Source of the DNA: Sulfuritalea sp.
GTDB lineage: Bacteria > Pseudomonadota > Gammaproteobacteria > Burkholderiales > Rhodocyclaceae
Direction of reading: 5' to 3'
NCBI GenBank assembly: GCA_023229685.1
Contig: JALNYT010000001.1
Coordinates: 840,012-904,011 of the forward strand
Length of the DNA: 64,000 nucleotides
Part shown: in pieces, positions 25,764 to 35,076 of the stretch
Layout of the letters: each line of letters opens with the position of its first letter
Numbering within the stretch: the stretch's first letter is position 1
Position numbers and translations under genes: made by a program
The notes under the pieces: model-generated
Told to the model about the DNA's origin: nothing
The model's database searches: none
What the model saw: the letters and a program-made list of their open reading frames with translations, nothing else

Positions 25764-26870
25764 TTGAGCCTTCACTCCGCCCCCAAAATACTCGTCATTC
25801 GCCGCGACAACATCGGTGACCTGGTCTGTACCACGCCACTGATCAGCGCCTTGCGCCAGCGCTTTCCGGAGGGCTGGCTCGGTGCGCTGGTAAATAGTTA
25901 CAACGCGCCGGTGCTGGACGGAAACCCCGATCTTGACTGCGTGTTCGCTTATACCAAGGCCAAGCATCGGGAAGGCAAGTCGCTGCCGGGCATTCTCTGG
26001 CGGCGTCTGCTGATGATGCACCGGCTGCGCCAGATGCAACTCGACGACGTGATCATCGCCACCACCTCGCCACAGCCGCGGCTGATCAAGCTCGCGCAGT
26101 GGCTGAAGCCAGAACGGATCATCGGTTTCGGCGATGCCAAAGGGCTTGATGTCGCGCTGCCGCTGGACAGCGCGGACCGCCACGAAGTCGAGGACGTGTT
26201 TCGCGTCGCGTCGATCTACGGCATCGACGGCCCGCCTCCGCCTTGCCGGGTATTCGCCCCGGTCGCCGTTACCTGCCCGCGAAGCGGAATCCCAGGTACG
26301 CAGAGCGAGCCAGCGCCGACTCTTGAGAAACCGCTTCGTATAACGCTCACCGTCGGCATCCACATCAGCGCCCGCAAGCCGTCGCAACGCTGGCCGGCCG
26401 AGCGCTTTGCCGAAACCATCAAGACAATTGCCGCGCAGGAACCGGTGCGCTTCATTCTGCTTTGGTCACCCGGCACGGAACACAACCCGCTACATCCCGG
26501 TGACGACACCAAAGCACAGGAGGTTCTCAATCTGGTTGGTTCGGACTCGCTCTGCGTACCTGGAATTCCGCTTCGCGGGCAGGTAACGGTGATTGCACGG
26601 CCGACCCGGACCTTGCCCGAATTGATCGCCGCGCTGGCGGAGTGCGACGCCCTGATCTGCGCCGATGGCGGCGCCATGCATCTGGGTGCGGGCTTGGGCT
26701 TGCCCATCGTCTGCCTGTTCGGCAACTCGGGCGCGCAGCGCTGGCGACCTTGGGCGGTGCCCTATCACCTGCTGCAGAAACCGTCGTTCGATGTTGCCGA
26801 TATCGGGGTCGATGAAGTCGTCAACGCCTTCAATGCGCTGAAGGCTGATATTCCGGCACGCGCGCCTTGA
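25764..26870 (+). CDS. Glycosyltransferase family 9 (heptosyltransferase-like) carrying two in-frame repeat inserts
   Basis: A 368-residue GT-B enzyme of the ADP-heptose transferase family, the only plus-strand gene of the polysaccharide region. TTG 25764 gives MSLHSAPKILVIRRDNIGDLVCTTPL, the family start. The C-terminal donor-site region is CADGGAMHLGAGLGLPIVCLFG. Two short stretches, residues about 168-182 and 261-276, are encoded by inverted copies of a 44-bp repeat and look like insertions in loops, yet the frame is open throughout. The 3' end overlaps the convergent wbpM-like gene by 41 bases. The acceptor is unknown. Confidence 0.88.
   Translation: MSLHSAPKILVIRRDNIGDLVCTTPLISALRQRFPEGWLGALVNSYNAPVLDGNPDLDCVFAYTKAKHREGKSLPGILWRRLLMMHRLRQMQLDDVIIATTSPQPRLIKLAQWLKPERIIGFGDAKGLDVALPLDSADRHEVEDVFRVASIYGIDGPPPPCRVFAPVAVTCPRSGIPGTQSEPAPTLEKPLRITLTVGIHISARKPSQRWPAERFAETIKTIAAQEPVRFILLWSPGTEHNPLHPGDDTKAQEVLNLVGSDSLCVPGIPLRGQVTVIARPTRTLPELIAALAECDALICADGGAMHLGAGLGLPIVCLFGNSGAQRWRPWAVPYHLLQKPSFDVADIGVDEVVNAFNALKADIPARAP
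26266..26309 (+). repeat. 44-bp inverted repeat, copy A (in GT9 gene)
   Basis: This copy matches the reverse complement of copy B at 43 of 44 positions (only one C/T difference). Each copy itself contains TACCTG ... CAGGTA arms, so it can fold as a small hairpin. It is translated as part of the GT9 protein (TCPRSGIPGTQSE). The paired, inverted arrangement resembles REP/BIME palindromic elements. Confidence 0.85.
26546..26589 (-). repeat. 44-bp inverted repeat, copy B (in GT9 gene)
   Basis: Inverted partner of copy A, with 236 bases between them. It encodes DSLCVPGIPLRGQVT within the GT9 protein. Ten bases of it (GCGAAGCGGA on the reverse strand) recur at 7591-7600 next to the hairpin after ftsX, hinting at a dispersed family. 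Confidence 0.85.
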
Positions 26871-28653
26871 GCCCCTGCTTTACCTCGGCCTCGGTGCGGG
26901 AGGGTGCCGCCAGCCATTGTTCAAGATCAACGAGCCACTGATCATCGGGCACCGCTGAAGGTTTCGCGATGCGCAACTTGGGATGCGGGGTCGGCAAGGT
27001 CGACTCGCCATCGGCCAGCAGTTCCTCGTAGAGCTTCTCGCCGGGGCGCAAACCGGTGAACTCGATCTTGATTTCATCCTCGGCAAACCCGGAGAGGCGG
27101 ATCATGTCTCGCGCCAGATCGACTATCTTTATCGGCTCGCCCATGTCGAGCACAAAAATTTCACCACCTTCCTGCTGGCGGCTGGCAAGCAGACCCGCCT
27201 GCAGTACCAACTGGGCCGCCTCCGGAATCAGCATGAAGTAGCGAATGATGTCCGGGTGCGTCACCGTTACGGGCCCCCCCTTGGCGATCTGTTGGCGAAA
27301 CCGCGGAATCACGCTGCCCGACGAACCCAGCACATTGCCGAAACGCACCATGACGAAACGCGTCGCCGAGCGCTGCGCCTGCACCACTTGGCACACGACC
27401 TCTGCCAAGCGCTTGCTGGCGCCCATGACATTGGTGGGATTGACCGCCTTGTCGGTGGAAATCAACACGAACTCCCTGGTGCCACTGGCAAGGGCGGCGC
27501 GTGCCACGTTCAGCGTACCCTGCACATTGTTCCTCACCGCCTGCCACGCGTTGGCGCACTCCATCAGCGGCACATGCTTGTAAGCGGCTGCGTGAAACAC
27601 CACATCGGGCCGGTGCTCGGCGAACACGGCGTTCATTCGTGCGGCATCTTTCACATCGCCAATCACGCAATTCACCGGAAGTCCGACAAACTCCTGCTCG
27701 ATGCTGTAGAGCGCGAACTCGGACTGTTCCAGAAGCAGCAACTTGCGTGGACTAAAGCGGGCGATCTGGCGGCACAGTTCCGAGCCAATGGAACCTCCTG
27801 CACCGGTGACAAGAATCGATTTCCCGGCCAACTGCTTGTTCAATCCGGCATCGTCGAGCAGCACCTGCTCGCGCCCGAGCAAATCCTCAAGTTCCACCTG
27901 CCGCACGTCAGCGGCCGTGACGCGACCGGACAGCACATCAGCCAGCGCCGGCACCGTCAGCGCCTTGAGACCGGCGCTGACCACCAACTCAACCGCACGC
28001 CGGCGGGCAGATGGCGAAGCCGATGGCATGGCGATGATCACGGTCGACACCTGATGCTCCGCAGCCAGCCGCGCCACGTCATCCAGCCGTCCGATCACGG
28101 AAACTCCCTGGAGTTGCAGGTGCAGCTTGGTCGGATCATCATCGAGCAACCCTACTGCGCGCCAGCGTTGGCTACCGGCAAGATCACGCAGCAAGACGGC
28201 GCCAGCGGCGCCAGCACCGATTACGATCACCGGCTCGGCATCGAACTGGCGTGGAGAGATCAGATGCCCATCCTTCCATGCCCGATATAGAAAGCGGCTG
28301 CCGCCCATGATCAAAATCAATAGCAGAGGATGCAGCACCAGCACAGAGCGCGGTACATCGTTGAGTCGCTGCAGCATGAGCAGCAACGCAGGTATCGCCA
28401 ATCCCGCCGTAGCCGCGGCTAGGGCAATCCGCCGCAAGTCGGGAATGCTGGCAAAGCGCCAGATGCCGCGGTAGAGACCGAAAACGTGAAAAATTACGGC
28501 TTGCAGCGGGATGACCCACAACAGGTTGCGCCACATGCCATCAACCAGATACGGCGGAATATCGAAGTTGAAACGCAGCGTGTACGCCGCTATCCAGGCG
28601 ATCATGGCGGCGCAGAGGTCGTGAAACGAAGCGATGAGCGAACGATAATTCAT
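26830..28653 (-). CDS. WbpM/PglF-like membrane UDP-HexNAc 4,6-dehydratase
   Basis: A 607-residue membrane SDR. Four helices span residues about 8-30, 43-61, 77-95 and 103-121. A first Rossmann domain (PVIVIGAGAAG, residues 141-151) and the catalytic dehydratase domain with TGAGGSIG (283-290) follow. The active site reads STDKAVNPTNVMGASK, in which methionine 410 replaces the usual SDR tyrosine before lysine 414; this Ser-Met-Lys arrangement is known for WbpM. It should convert UDP-GlcNAc to the 4-keto-6-deoxy sugar, the precursor of QuiNAc or FucNAc. It lies downstream of the WbpL-like transferase gene. Confidence 0.92.
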   Translation of the reverse strand: MNYRSLIASFHDLCAAMIAWIAAYTLRFNFDIPPYLVDGMWRNLLWVIPLQAVIFHVFGLYRGIWRFASIPDLRRIALAAATAGLAIPALLLMLQRLNDVPRSVLVLHPLLLILIMGGSRFLYRAWKDGHLISPRQFDAEPVIVIGAGAAGAVLLRDLAGSQRWRAVGLLDDDPTKLHLQLQGVSVIGRLDDVARLAAEHQVSTVIIAMPSASPSARRRAVELVVSAGLKALTVPALADVLSGRVTAADVRQVELEDLLGREQVLLDDAGLNKQLAGKSILVTGAGGSIGSELCRQIARFSPRKLLLLEQSEFALYSIEQEFVGLPVNCVIGDVKDAARMNAVFAEHRPDVVFHAAAYKHVPLMECANAWQAVRNNVQGTLNVARAALASGTREFVLISTDKAVNPTNVMGASKRLAEVVCQVVQAQRSATRFVMVRFGNVLGSSGSVIPRFRQQIAKGGPVTVTHPDIIRYFMLIPEAAQLVLQAGLLASRQQEGGEIFVLDMGEPIKIVDLARDMIRLSGFAEDEIKIEFTGLRPGEKLYEELLADGESTLPTPHPKLRIAKPSAVPDDQWLVDLEQWLAAPSRTEAEVKQGLKARVPEYQPSAH

Positions 28654-28761
28654 GATGCCGCCATTCTACCGGCTCCACTCCGACCAAACAGAATCTCTAT
28701 GGCCCCTTCTGCGACGTTCACTCCTCGGCGCAGAGACCAGAACTCTGGGCGCCCCGGGTGC

Positions 28762-29784
28762 TCACGGGGTGCCAGCTTTGAATCGAAGAACCAGTGCCAG
28801 GATCGGGATATAGGCAGCAGCAAGACCGACGACACCAGCAACCTGTCCTGAGGCAATCGCCAGAGCCCATGGCATCAACCAAAAGACATTGATGGCCGCG
28901 ACAGCGAGGGTGACCGGCCTGTGCGCGCCGAACTCGCGACTGGCATGCTGATAGGCGTGGCTACGATGTGCTTCATAGACCCTCTCCCCCCGCAGCAATC
29001 GGCGAATCAGCGTAACCGTGGCATCGACGATAAACACGCCGAGCAGAACCAGCCAGCACCAGAGCAGTACCGGACGGACGACGGCCGCGTGGAGCGAAAG
29101 CGCCCCCAGAATCAAGCCCAGAAATCCGCTCCCGGCATCTCCCATGAAGATCTTCGCGGGCGGATAGTTCCAGACCAGAAAGCCCAAGGCCGCCGCCGCA
29201 AGCAGCGCAGGCAGTCCGACACCGCTGGCCGGTGGCATGGCCGCCAGCCAATAGGCCAGCGTGCCGCCGGCGCCAACCGTCACCGCCTCGGTGCCCGCGA
29301 TGCCATCGATACCATCCATGAAGTTGTAAAGGTTCAGCATCCAGACCAGATAGAGCGCCGCGAGTACGGCTCCGAGCGCCCCAAGGTCAACGGTGATTCC
29401 CATCCACTCTAAGCGTGGAACTCCTATCCAGTAAAGAATCCAGACGGCACATAAGAAGTGTGCCGAAAGCCGCCAACGTGCCGGAATGTGGCCAAGATCA
29501 TCGACAAAGCCCACCACCGCGACACCGATGCCACCAAAGAGCAACGCAATCGTTGCCGGTTCCGATATATCCTCTCCCGATACGAGAAGTGCAGCTAGGA
29601 ACGCCACGACGATAGCGACACCGCCCCCACGGGCTGTCGCTATCGAATGGGAACTGCGTCCGTTGGGGCGGTCCAGAAGTTGCCGCGACAAGGCATACCG
29701 CCGCATCAGGCCCGTCAAAACAGAAGACAAAGCCACAACGGCTATCAATAAGAGCCATGAATGATCATGCAGGGCTATGGACAC
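28762..29784 (-). CDS. WbpL/WecA-type undecaprenyl-phosphate HexNAc-1-phosphate transferase
   Basis: Polytopic inner-membrane enzyme (340 residues, about ten helices) that starts polysaccharide chains by moving a HexNAc-1-phosphate to undecaprenyl phosphate. Family motifs are RPNGRSSHSIATARGGG near the N-terminus, NLYNFMDGIDGIAG (the conserved Asp pair), and FMGDAGSGFLG. Pairing with the WbpM-like dehydratase suggests that the donor is UDP-D-QuiNAc or UDP-D-FucNAc, as for Pseudomonas WbpL. Confidence 0.92.
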   Translation of the reverse strand: MSIALHDHSWLLLIAVVALSSVLTGLMRRYALSRQLLDRPNGRSSHSIATARGGGVAIVVAFLAALLVSGEDISEPATIALLFGGIGVAVVGFVDDLGHIPARWRLSAHFLCAVWILYWIGVPRLEWMGITVDLGALGAVLAALYLVWMLNLYNFMDGIDGIAGTEAVTVGAGGTLAYWLAAMPPASGVGLPALLAAAALGFLVWNYPPAKIFMGDAGSGFLGLILGALSLHAAVVRPVLLWCWLVLLGVFIVDATVTLIRRLLRGERVYEAHRSHAYQHASREFGAHRPVTLAVAAINVFWLMPWALAIASGQVAGVVGLAAAYIPILALVLRFKAGTP

Positions 29785-30002
29785 GGGTGGCTCGACACCT
29801 TCATTGACACTTCACGACACACAATTTCGAACATCATAAAGCACCGTGGAACATCTGACCTGACTGGTTTTATCGGACCAAACCAACACCCCAAAGCATG
29901 CGACACCCGTTCCTGCGCACGGCAGCGCGAACGGCAAAATTGGCCAGCAACAAGCTTGCAACTAGTGAAGAACCAAAAACCCTGTTGCACCGCTAACTAG
30001 AA

Positions 30003-31256
30003 TCACTTGTTTCCTAGGGCGTATCGCCCCTCATTACTCCCAGCAAGCTCGGCAAACCACGCCTCTAACTGGTTCATAAGAACTTCCCGCCCGAATTCCC
30101 TTTGGGCGTAATTACGCCCATTGTCGCCAAGCCTTTCTCGTTCCTCTTTCGGCATTGCCAAGAGGTCTAGTACCGCTTGGGCGAGACCCGCCGGGTTCCC
30201 GGCTGAGCAAACCAATCCAGCATTCGCCTTGGAAATCGTAGCTGCACCCTCACCATCCAGCATGCCTAGCAACGGGATACCCGCCAACAGATAGGATTGA
30301 ACCTTACTAGGAATCGTCAGCGAAAACACCGGGTCACGCCTAAGCGAAACAAGCAGAGCATCAGCTTTAGCATAAAACGATGGCATACGAGCAACCGGAA
30401 AGCGGCCTAACAAAATAAAGCAATTGCTTAGACCTCGCCGCACAACCTCCTGGCGCAACCACTCACTCTTCCGGCCGTCTCCAACAACAATCCAGCGCAC
30501 TGCGGGATTGGATCTTAGACGTTCGGCCGCATCCAAGATAGCTGGAAAATCTTGCGCTTCCCCAATGTTACCGGCAAACAAAATAGTGAATCTAGCTGAC
30601 TCTACCGACATCTCCGGCGCACCTGCAACCGTAGAAGGCGAAGCCCCCTCTTCTGCCCAGTTTGGAAAGTACCGAATCTTCTTTTCGTCGTTGCAGTACT
30701 TAGAGATACTTTCTAGAAATCCCTGCGATTGGCCTAGAACCAGAGCACAGCGGTTATAGATAAATCGGACTAACGATCCAACCGCACCAAGTACTATTTT
30801 GGAACGCACAACACCTAGCGCCACCAATGTCTCGGGCCACAGATCTTGAACCCAAAAAACTACGGGTGCTCGTTTTATGCGAGCGATAAGAACGGCAGGC
30901 AAACCTACGGTAACAGGCGACGGCTCATACACAAAGACAATGTCAAAGCGTTGCCCCATCAAGCGCAACGAACCAAAGATACTTGCCCCAATCGCAAAAC
31001 TCAAATAATTCAGCATCAAACGCAGGCCGCCGGTTCCCCTAGCAAGCATGGGTATCCGGTATATGGCAGCGCCATGGTAATTGTCAAAAACCTTGGGGTC
31101 TTTCTTGAAATCATCGAACACCTTGCCCGCCGGATAGTTTGGCTTTCCGGTCAATACTGACACTGAGTGCCCCCGTTCGACAAGCTCCCGAACTAGGTCG
31201 TTAACACGAAAATTCTCGGGCCAGAAATACTGACTAACGAGTAATACTCTCATCAC
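30003..31256 (-). CDS. wbuB: WbuB-like glycosyltransferase (GT4), probable L-fucosamine transferase
   Basis: A 417-residue GT-B glycosyltransferase. N-terminal LLVSQYFWPENFRVNDLVREL and GHSVSVLTGKPNYPAGK are the typical beginning of the WbuB group, and the C-terminal half has LFAGNIGEAQDF and the donor-site acidic region. It ends the fnl cassette, starting three bases after the fnlC stop. In E. coli O26 and related O antigens WbuB attaches L-FucNAc; here the donor is expected to be UDP-L-FucNAc or its acetamidino form. Right of it, towards wbpL, is a 218-base gap in which I see no gene. Confidence 0.88.
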   Translation of the reverse strand: MMRVLLVSQYFWPENFRVNDLVRELVERGHSVSVLTGKPNYPAGKVFDDFKKDPKVFDNYHGAAIYRIPMLARGTGGLRLMLNYLSFAIGASIFGSLRLMGQRFDIVFVYEPSPVTVGLPAVLIARIKRAPVVFWVQDLWPETLVALGVVRSKIVLGAVGSLVRFIYNRCALVLGQSQGFLESISKYCNDEKKIRYFPNWAEEGASPSTVAGAPEMSVESARFTILFAGNIGEAQDFPAILDAAERLRSNPAVRWIVVGDGRKSEWLRQEVVRRGLSNCFILLGRFPVARMPSFYAKADALLVSLRRDPVFSLTIPSKVQSYLLAGIPLLGMLDGEGAATISKANAGLVCSAGNPAGLAQAVLDLLAMPKEERERLGDNGRNYAQREFGREVLMNQLEAWFAELAGSNEGRYALGNK

Positions 31257-31259
31257 GCG

Positions 31260-32390
31260 TCAGCGCTGCTTCAACCAAACCGTTCGGTTCACGTAATCGA
31301 CGTAGCTTAGAACAATCCGAAGAACTTTCTTCGAAACCGAGATTGCCTCGTAGTCCTCGACCGGGTGCATCACACGCCGTGTCTTGTCATGCTGGGCAAC
31401 GATCACGCGCACCGAATCCAAGACCCGCTCCTTCTTCAACCCGCTCATGATGAGCGTGCCGCCATCCATTCCCTCAGGGCGCTCATGTGTGTTACGAATC
31501 GTAATAGCTGGCAGATTCAATAAAGAACTCTCCTCGGTTATCGTGCCGCTATCGGAGACGACGCACAAGGCTTCCATCTGCAATTTGATGTAGTCGCAAA
31601 ATCCAAAGGGTTTGAGAAACCGTATATGCGGGTTAAGCACTCCCAGCTCCAAAGCGTCAAGACGTTTTCTGGTGCGCGGATGCGTGGAGACAACCACAGG
31701 GTAGTTATACGTTGCCGCCAAGGCATTGAGAGTCTCAACCAGGTCCCGCAGGTTCTGCTGTGTATCAACATTTTCTTCCCGGTGGGCGCTCACGATGAAA
31801 AACTCGTTGGCCGCAAGGTCCATGCGTTGCAGCACGTCCGATTTCTCGATCTTTGGCATGTAGTGATCGAGCACCTCCCGCATATGCGAACCCGTCTTGA
31901 AGATGGTCTCCGGGCGTATGCCTTCGGCAATCAAGTAACGGCGAGCATGTTCGGTCAGTACCAGATTGATGTCACTCAAGTGATCTAATACCTTACGGTT
32001 CAGCTCCTCTGGCACGCGCTGATCAAAGCAGCGATTGCCGGCCTCCATGTGGAAAACCGGGATCTTGCGGCGCTTAGCCGCTATGACGGCCAGACAGGAA
32101 TTGGTATCGCCATACAACATGACGGCATCCGGCAATTCCTTTTCCATCACTTCATCGGATTTTGCGATCACCTGCGCGATGGTCTGTGCGGCATTCTCGC
32201 CCGCTACCTCGAGGAAATGATCGGGCTTGCGGATGCCCAAATCTTCAAAAAACACTTGGTTTAGCTCGTAATCGTAATTTTGTCCGGTGTGCACCAGAAT
32301 ATGGTTAGTGTGTCGGTCGAACTCGGCGATCACACGGCTCATCTTGATTAATTCGGGACGCGTCCCGACAATGGTCATGACTTTAAGCAC
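31260..32390 (-). CDS. fnlC: UDP-N-acetyl sugar C2-epimerase FnlC (WecB-like)
   Basis: Non-hydrolysing C2-epimerase of the WecB fold, 376 residues. It starts MLKVMTIVGTRPELIKMSRV and contains HMEAGNRCFDQRVPEELNRK and SDSGTITEESSLLNLP, all standard for UDP-GlcNAc 2-epimerases. Given fnlA and fnlB directly upstream (8-base overlap with fnlA), it should do the last step to UDP-N-acetyl-L-fucosamine rather than serve ManNAc synthesis. Confidence 0.93.
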   Translation of the reverse strand: MLKVMTIVGTRPELIKMSRVIAEFDRHTNHILVHTGQNYDYELNQVFFEDLGIRKPDHFLEVAGENAAQTIAQVIAKSDEVMEKELPDAVMLYGDTNSCLAVIAAKRRKIPVFHMEAGNRCFDQRVPEELNRKVLDHLSDINLVLTEHARRYLIAEGIRPETIFKTGSHMREVLDHYMPKIEKSDVLQRMDLAANEFFIVSAHREENVDTQQNLRDLVETLNALAATYNYPVVVSTHPRTRKRLDALELGVLNPHIRFLKPFGFCDYIKLQMEALCVVSDSGTITEESSLLNLPAITIRNTHERPEGMDGGTLIMSGLKKERVLDSVRVIVAQHDKTRRVMHPVEDYEAISVSKKVLRIVLSYVDYVNRTVWLKQR

Positions 32391-33393
32391 GAAGTTTGTC
32401 CTTAATGTAATCCAGCCTCAGCAACAGCGCTTTTACCTGCTCAACATTCAGACGCTCCGTATTGTGAGAAGTGTAATCTTCTTGATGCGATATCTTTTCT
32501 TCGCCCTCACTGAAATACTGAGCGTAATTGAGGTCACGGTTATCCGCCGGAATACGGTAATAGCTACCCATATCCTGAGCCTTCGCCATTTCTTCGCGCG
32601 AGATTAACGATTCATACAGCTTCTCGCCATGTCGTGTGCCGATAACGCGAACAGGCTGATCATTATTAAAGAGTTCTTTTATGGCTTGAGCTAGATCAGC
32701 AACGGTCGAAGCTGGCGCCTTCTGCACGAAGATGTCCCCCTGGTTGCCATGCTCAAAGGCGTAAAGCACCAAATCAACGGAATCTTCCAGTGACATCAAG
32801 AAACGTGTCATGTTGGGGTCAGTCACCGTGAGCGGCTTTTCTTCCTTAGTCTGCGTCACGAACAAAGGAATGACCGAGCCGCGCGAAGCCATCACATTCC
32901 CGTAGCGGGTCGCACACAACAGCGTTTCCCCCTCACCCTGCATGCGGGCTTTGGCGACCATCAACTTCTCAGCCATCGCTTTGGTAATACCCATCGCATT
33001 GATTGGGTACACCGCCTTATCCGTGCTCAGCACCACCACACGCTTGACGCCATTTGCCGTTGCGGCGTTCATCATGTTTTCGGTACCGATAATATTGGTA
33101 CGCACAGCCTCCATGGGATAAAACTCACACGAGGGCACTTGCTTCAATGCCGCGGCGTGAAACACATAGTCCACGCCCTTCATCGCTTGGTGGACGCTGT
33201 CGTAATCACGCACATCGCCAATATAGAACTTTAGCTTCGGATTGTTCAACGCAATGCGCATTTCTTCCTGTTTCTTCTCGTCGCGGCTGAAGATACGTAT
33301 CTCGCGCACATCGGTTGAAAGAAAGCGCTTGAGCACAGTGTTCCCGAAAGAGCCAGTCCCACCGGTGATCATTAATACTTTGCTTTTGAACAT
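32383..33393 (-). CDS. fnlA: UDP-GlcNAc 4,6-dehydratase/epimerase FnlA (CapE/WbjB)
   Basis: Soluble SDR of 336 residues that starts UDP-L-FucNAc synthesis by dehydrating and epimerising UDP-GlcNAc. The NAD motif is ITGGTGSFGNTVLKRFL near residue 9; the catalytic region STDKAVYPINAMGITKAMAEK has methionine instead of tyrosine before the lysine, as in the CapE/FlaA1 group. FnlB lies upstream and FnlC overlaps downstream, completing the three-enzyme pathway. Confidence 0.94.
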   Translation of the reverse strand: MFKSKVLMITGGTGSFGNTVLKRFLSTDVREIRIFSRDEKKQEEMRIALNNPKLKFYIGDVRDYDSVHQAMKGVDYVFHAAALKQVPSCEFYPMEAVRTNIIGTENMMNAATANGVKRVVVLSTDKAVYPINAMGITKAMAEKLMVAKARMQGEGETLLCATRYGNVMASRGSVIPLFVTQTKEEKPLTVTDPNMTRFLMSLEDSVDLVLYAFEHGNQGDIFVQKAPASTVADLAQAIKELFNNDQPVRVIGTRHGEKLYESLISREEMAKAQDMGSYYRIPADNRDLNYAQYFSEGEEKISHQEDYTSHNTERLNVEQVKALLLRLDYIKDKLRA

Positions 33394-33407
33394 ATGACGT
33401 CCCGGAC

Positions 33408-34283
33408 TTAGTTATGTGCGTGCATCAATTTGATTAACTCTGGCCACTCAGGAGCTGTATACCCCGTTGCCAACTGGAAACGGCGGCTATTTAACGAACG
33501 ATCAATCACGAATTGTTCATCCGGCACAATCTCAACTGATTTTCCGTAAACTCGTGCAACAAGTGTAAGCAAATCGAACTTATTGATAGGCTCGGCTGAA
33601 ACATGGTAAAGACCGTGAAGTTCAGGATGTGGAATCACATAGTCACGAATTAGCCGCGCCATTTCCACCGTTGGCAAACCAGAGAAAATTGCGCGCTTAA
33701 AGCCTCTTACGCTGCCCTCTTGCGCCAAAAACCATCCCACTAGACTACGCGCCCCCTGGAGTTCAGGGCCAATAATGGACGTACGTAAAGTGATGGCATT
33801 CGGATAATCCACCTCGCCCATGAACTTGCTTCTGCCGTAAAGATCAGTCGCATCGGCTGGATCCACCTCGGTGTACATACCTCGAGTGCCCGCAAACACG
33901 CAGTCGGTACTCATGTGGATCAGTCTGGCGGCCGCCACTGCGCACAGCCGCGCTAGCCGATGTGGTAGCAACGCATTAATTGGAATAGCTATTAAAGGAT
34001 CGTCAGCTTCCGCCAACTGTTTGACTAGGCCGATGCAGTTAATAACCACATCCGGATCCACGACGGCAAACAGCCGTGTCAGACTGTCGATATTCTCAAC
34101 ATCGATACCAGCAATGACATTCGGATGCAAGTGGTTGGGTAGAAGACGCAACGCTTCTGGTGAGCGGACAGACCCGAAAACCTCGTACTCCGGACTTTGA
34201 GCGAAGAGACGAAAAACCGCATTGCCCAGCATGCCGGTTGCCCCCAGCACTAAGACACGCTCGAATGTGTGATTTGCAGTCAT
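33408..34283 (-). CDS. fnlB: Reductase FnlB of UDP-L-FucNAc synthesis (RmlD-like)
   Basis: A 291-residue SDR resembling dTDP-4-dehydrorhamnose reductase. Motifs are VLGATGMLGNAVFRLF (NAD(P) binding), HMSTDCVFAG, and the YGRSKFMGE active site (Tyr-x3-Lys). In this context it is the C4 reductase that follows FnlA. The start overlaps the wbuZ stop by four bases (ATGA), which ties the fnl and wbu genes into one translational unit. Confidence 0.92.
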   Translation of the reverse strand: MTANHTFERVLVLGATGMLGNAVFRLFAQSPEYEVFGSVRSPEALRLLPNHLHPNVIAGIDVENIDSLTRLFAVVDPDVVINCIGLVKQLAEADDPLIAIPINALLPHRLARLCAVAAARLIHMSTDCVFAGTRGMYTEVDPADATDLYGRSKFMGEVDYPNAITLRTSIIGPELQGARSLVGWFLAQEGSVRGFKRAIFSGLPTVEMARLIRDYVIPHPELHGLYHVSAEPINKFDLLTLVARVYGKSVEIVPDEQFVIDRSLNSRRFQLATGYTAPEWPELIKLMHAHN

Positions 34284-35074
34284 TCCTGCAAACCGATGTG
34301 TTCGTGGATTGCCGAGCGGAGCAGCTCCTCCTTCTGGGCCTGATCTGGATAATTGATGAGCACGGCCCGGTAAGAGCCCTTGAACACAAACAAACTGCCG
34401 GCTGCCGCACCCACAACTCCGCAGTTGCTAACTAGGCGTCCTATGTCGGCTAGTGAACCCGCGCCACCAAGTACGGACATCGGCAAGCGTATAGCCTCAC
34501 GCACCTTGGCAGCCAAATCCAAGTCATACCCCTTCATTTGTCCGTCAAGATCGATCGAGTTGATCACGATTTCACCAGCGCCCAATTTTTCAGCTTGCTG
34601 CGCGACTTCCAAGGGAGATCGTCCGGTACCTTTGTTTCCGTTATGGGTGTAAACCTCGTACTTTCCAAACAAGGATTTCCTCACGTCAAGCACTACCACC
34701 ACACTTTGACTGCCTATCTCCGCAGCAATAGCGGTAATCAACTTTGGGTTGTCCAACGCAGCAGAACTAATGGCGACCTTCTCCACCCCCAATCCAATAA
34801 TTCGTTTCGCCTGCTCAACCGTCTTCACTCCGCCGCCATAACATAAAGGCATACGACATTCGGCTGCCAGTTTTTGAATCATCAAACAATCGGGAGCTGC
34901 CCCATTTACAGTGGCGTCAATATCAAACACGATCAACTCGTCAGCTTCCTTCTCATTGAATATTTTGACCGCGTTAATCGGATCGCCCACATATTTGGAA
35001 GCACCGAATTTGACGGTCTTTACCAATCCTTTGTTTCTTACCAATAAGCACGGAATAATTCTGGGACGCAGCAT
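34280..35074 (-). CDS. wbuZ: HisF-like cyclase subunit for sugar acetamidino formation
   Basis: A (beta/alpha)8 barrel protein of 264 residues related to imidazole-glycerol-phosphate synthase subunit HisF. ATG 35074 gives MLRPRIIPCLLVRNKGLVKT. Catalytic Asp positions are kept (FDIDATVNG and SIDLDGQMKGYD). It is not the histidine gene: no other his genes are near, and it stands with hisH- and amidotransferase-like genes. In Pseudomonas O antigens and E. coli O145 this trio supplies ammonia to turn an N-acetyl into an N-acetamidino group. Confidence 0.9.
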   Translation of the reverse strand: MLRPRIIPCLLVRNKGLVKTVKFGASKYVGDPINAVKIFNEKEADELIVFDIDATVNGAAPDCLMIQKLAAECRMPLCYGGGVKTVEQAKRIIGLGVEKVAISSAALDNPKLITAIAAEIGSQSVVVVLDVRKSLFGKYEVYTHNGNKGTGRSPLEVAQQAEKLGAGEIVINSIDLDGQMKGYDLDLAAKVREAIRLPMSVLGGAGSLADIGRLVSNCGVVGAAAGSLFVFKGSYRAVLINYPDQAQKEELLRSAIHEHIGLQE

Positions 35075-35076
35075 GA

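Noticed and set aside
26266..26589. Insertion sequence with terminal inverted repeats
   Set aside because: The 236 bases between the repeats encode continuous conserved GT9 protein, not a transposase, and no target duplication is visible; a palindromic REP-like pair fits better.
29775..29990. A 71-codon minus-strand gene between wbpL and wbuB
   Set aside because: The predicted peptide is rich in Cys, Arg and Phe with no family resemblance, no ribosome site and it overlaps the wbpL start. It is more likely a chance frame.
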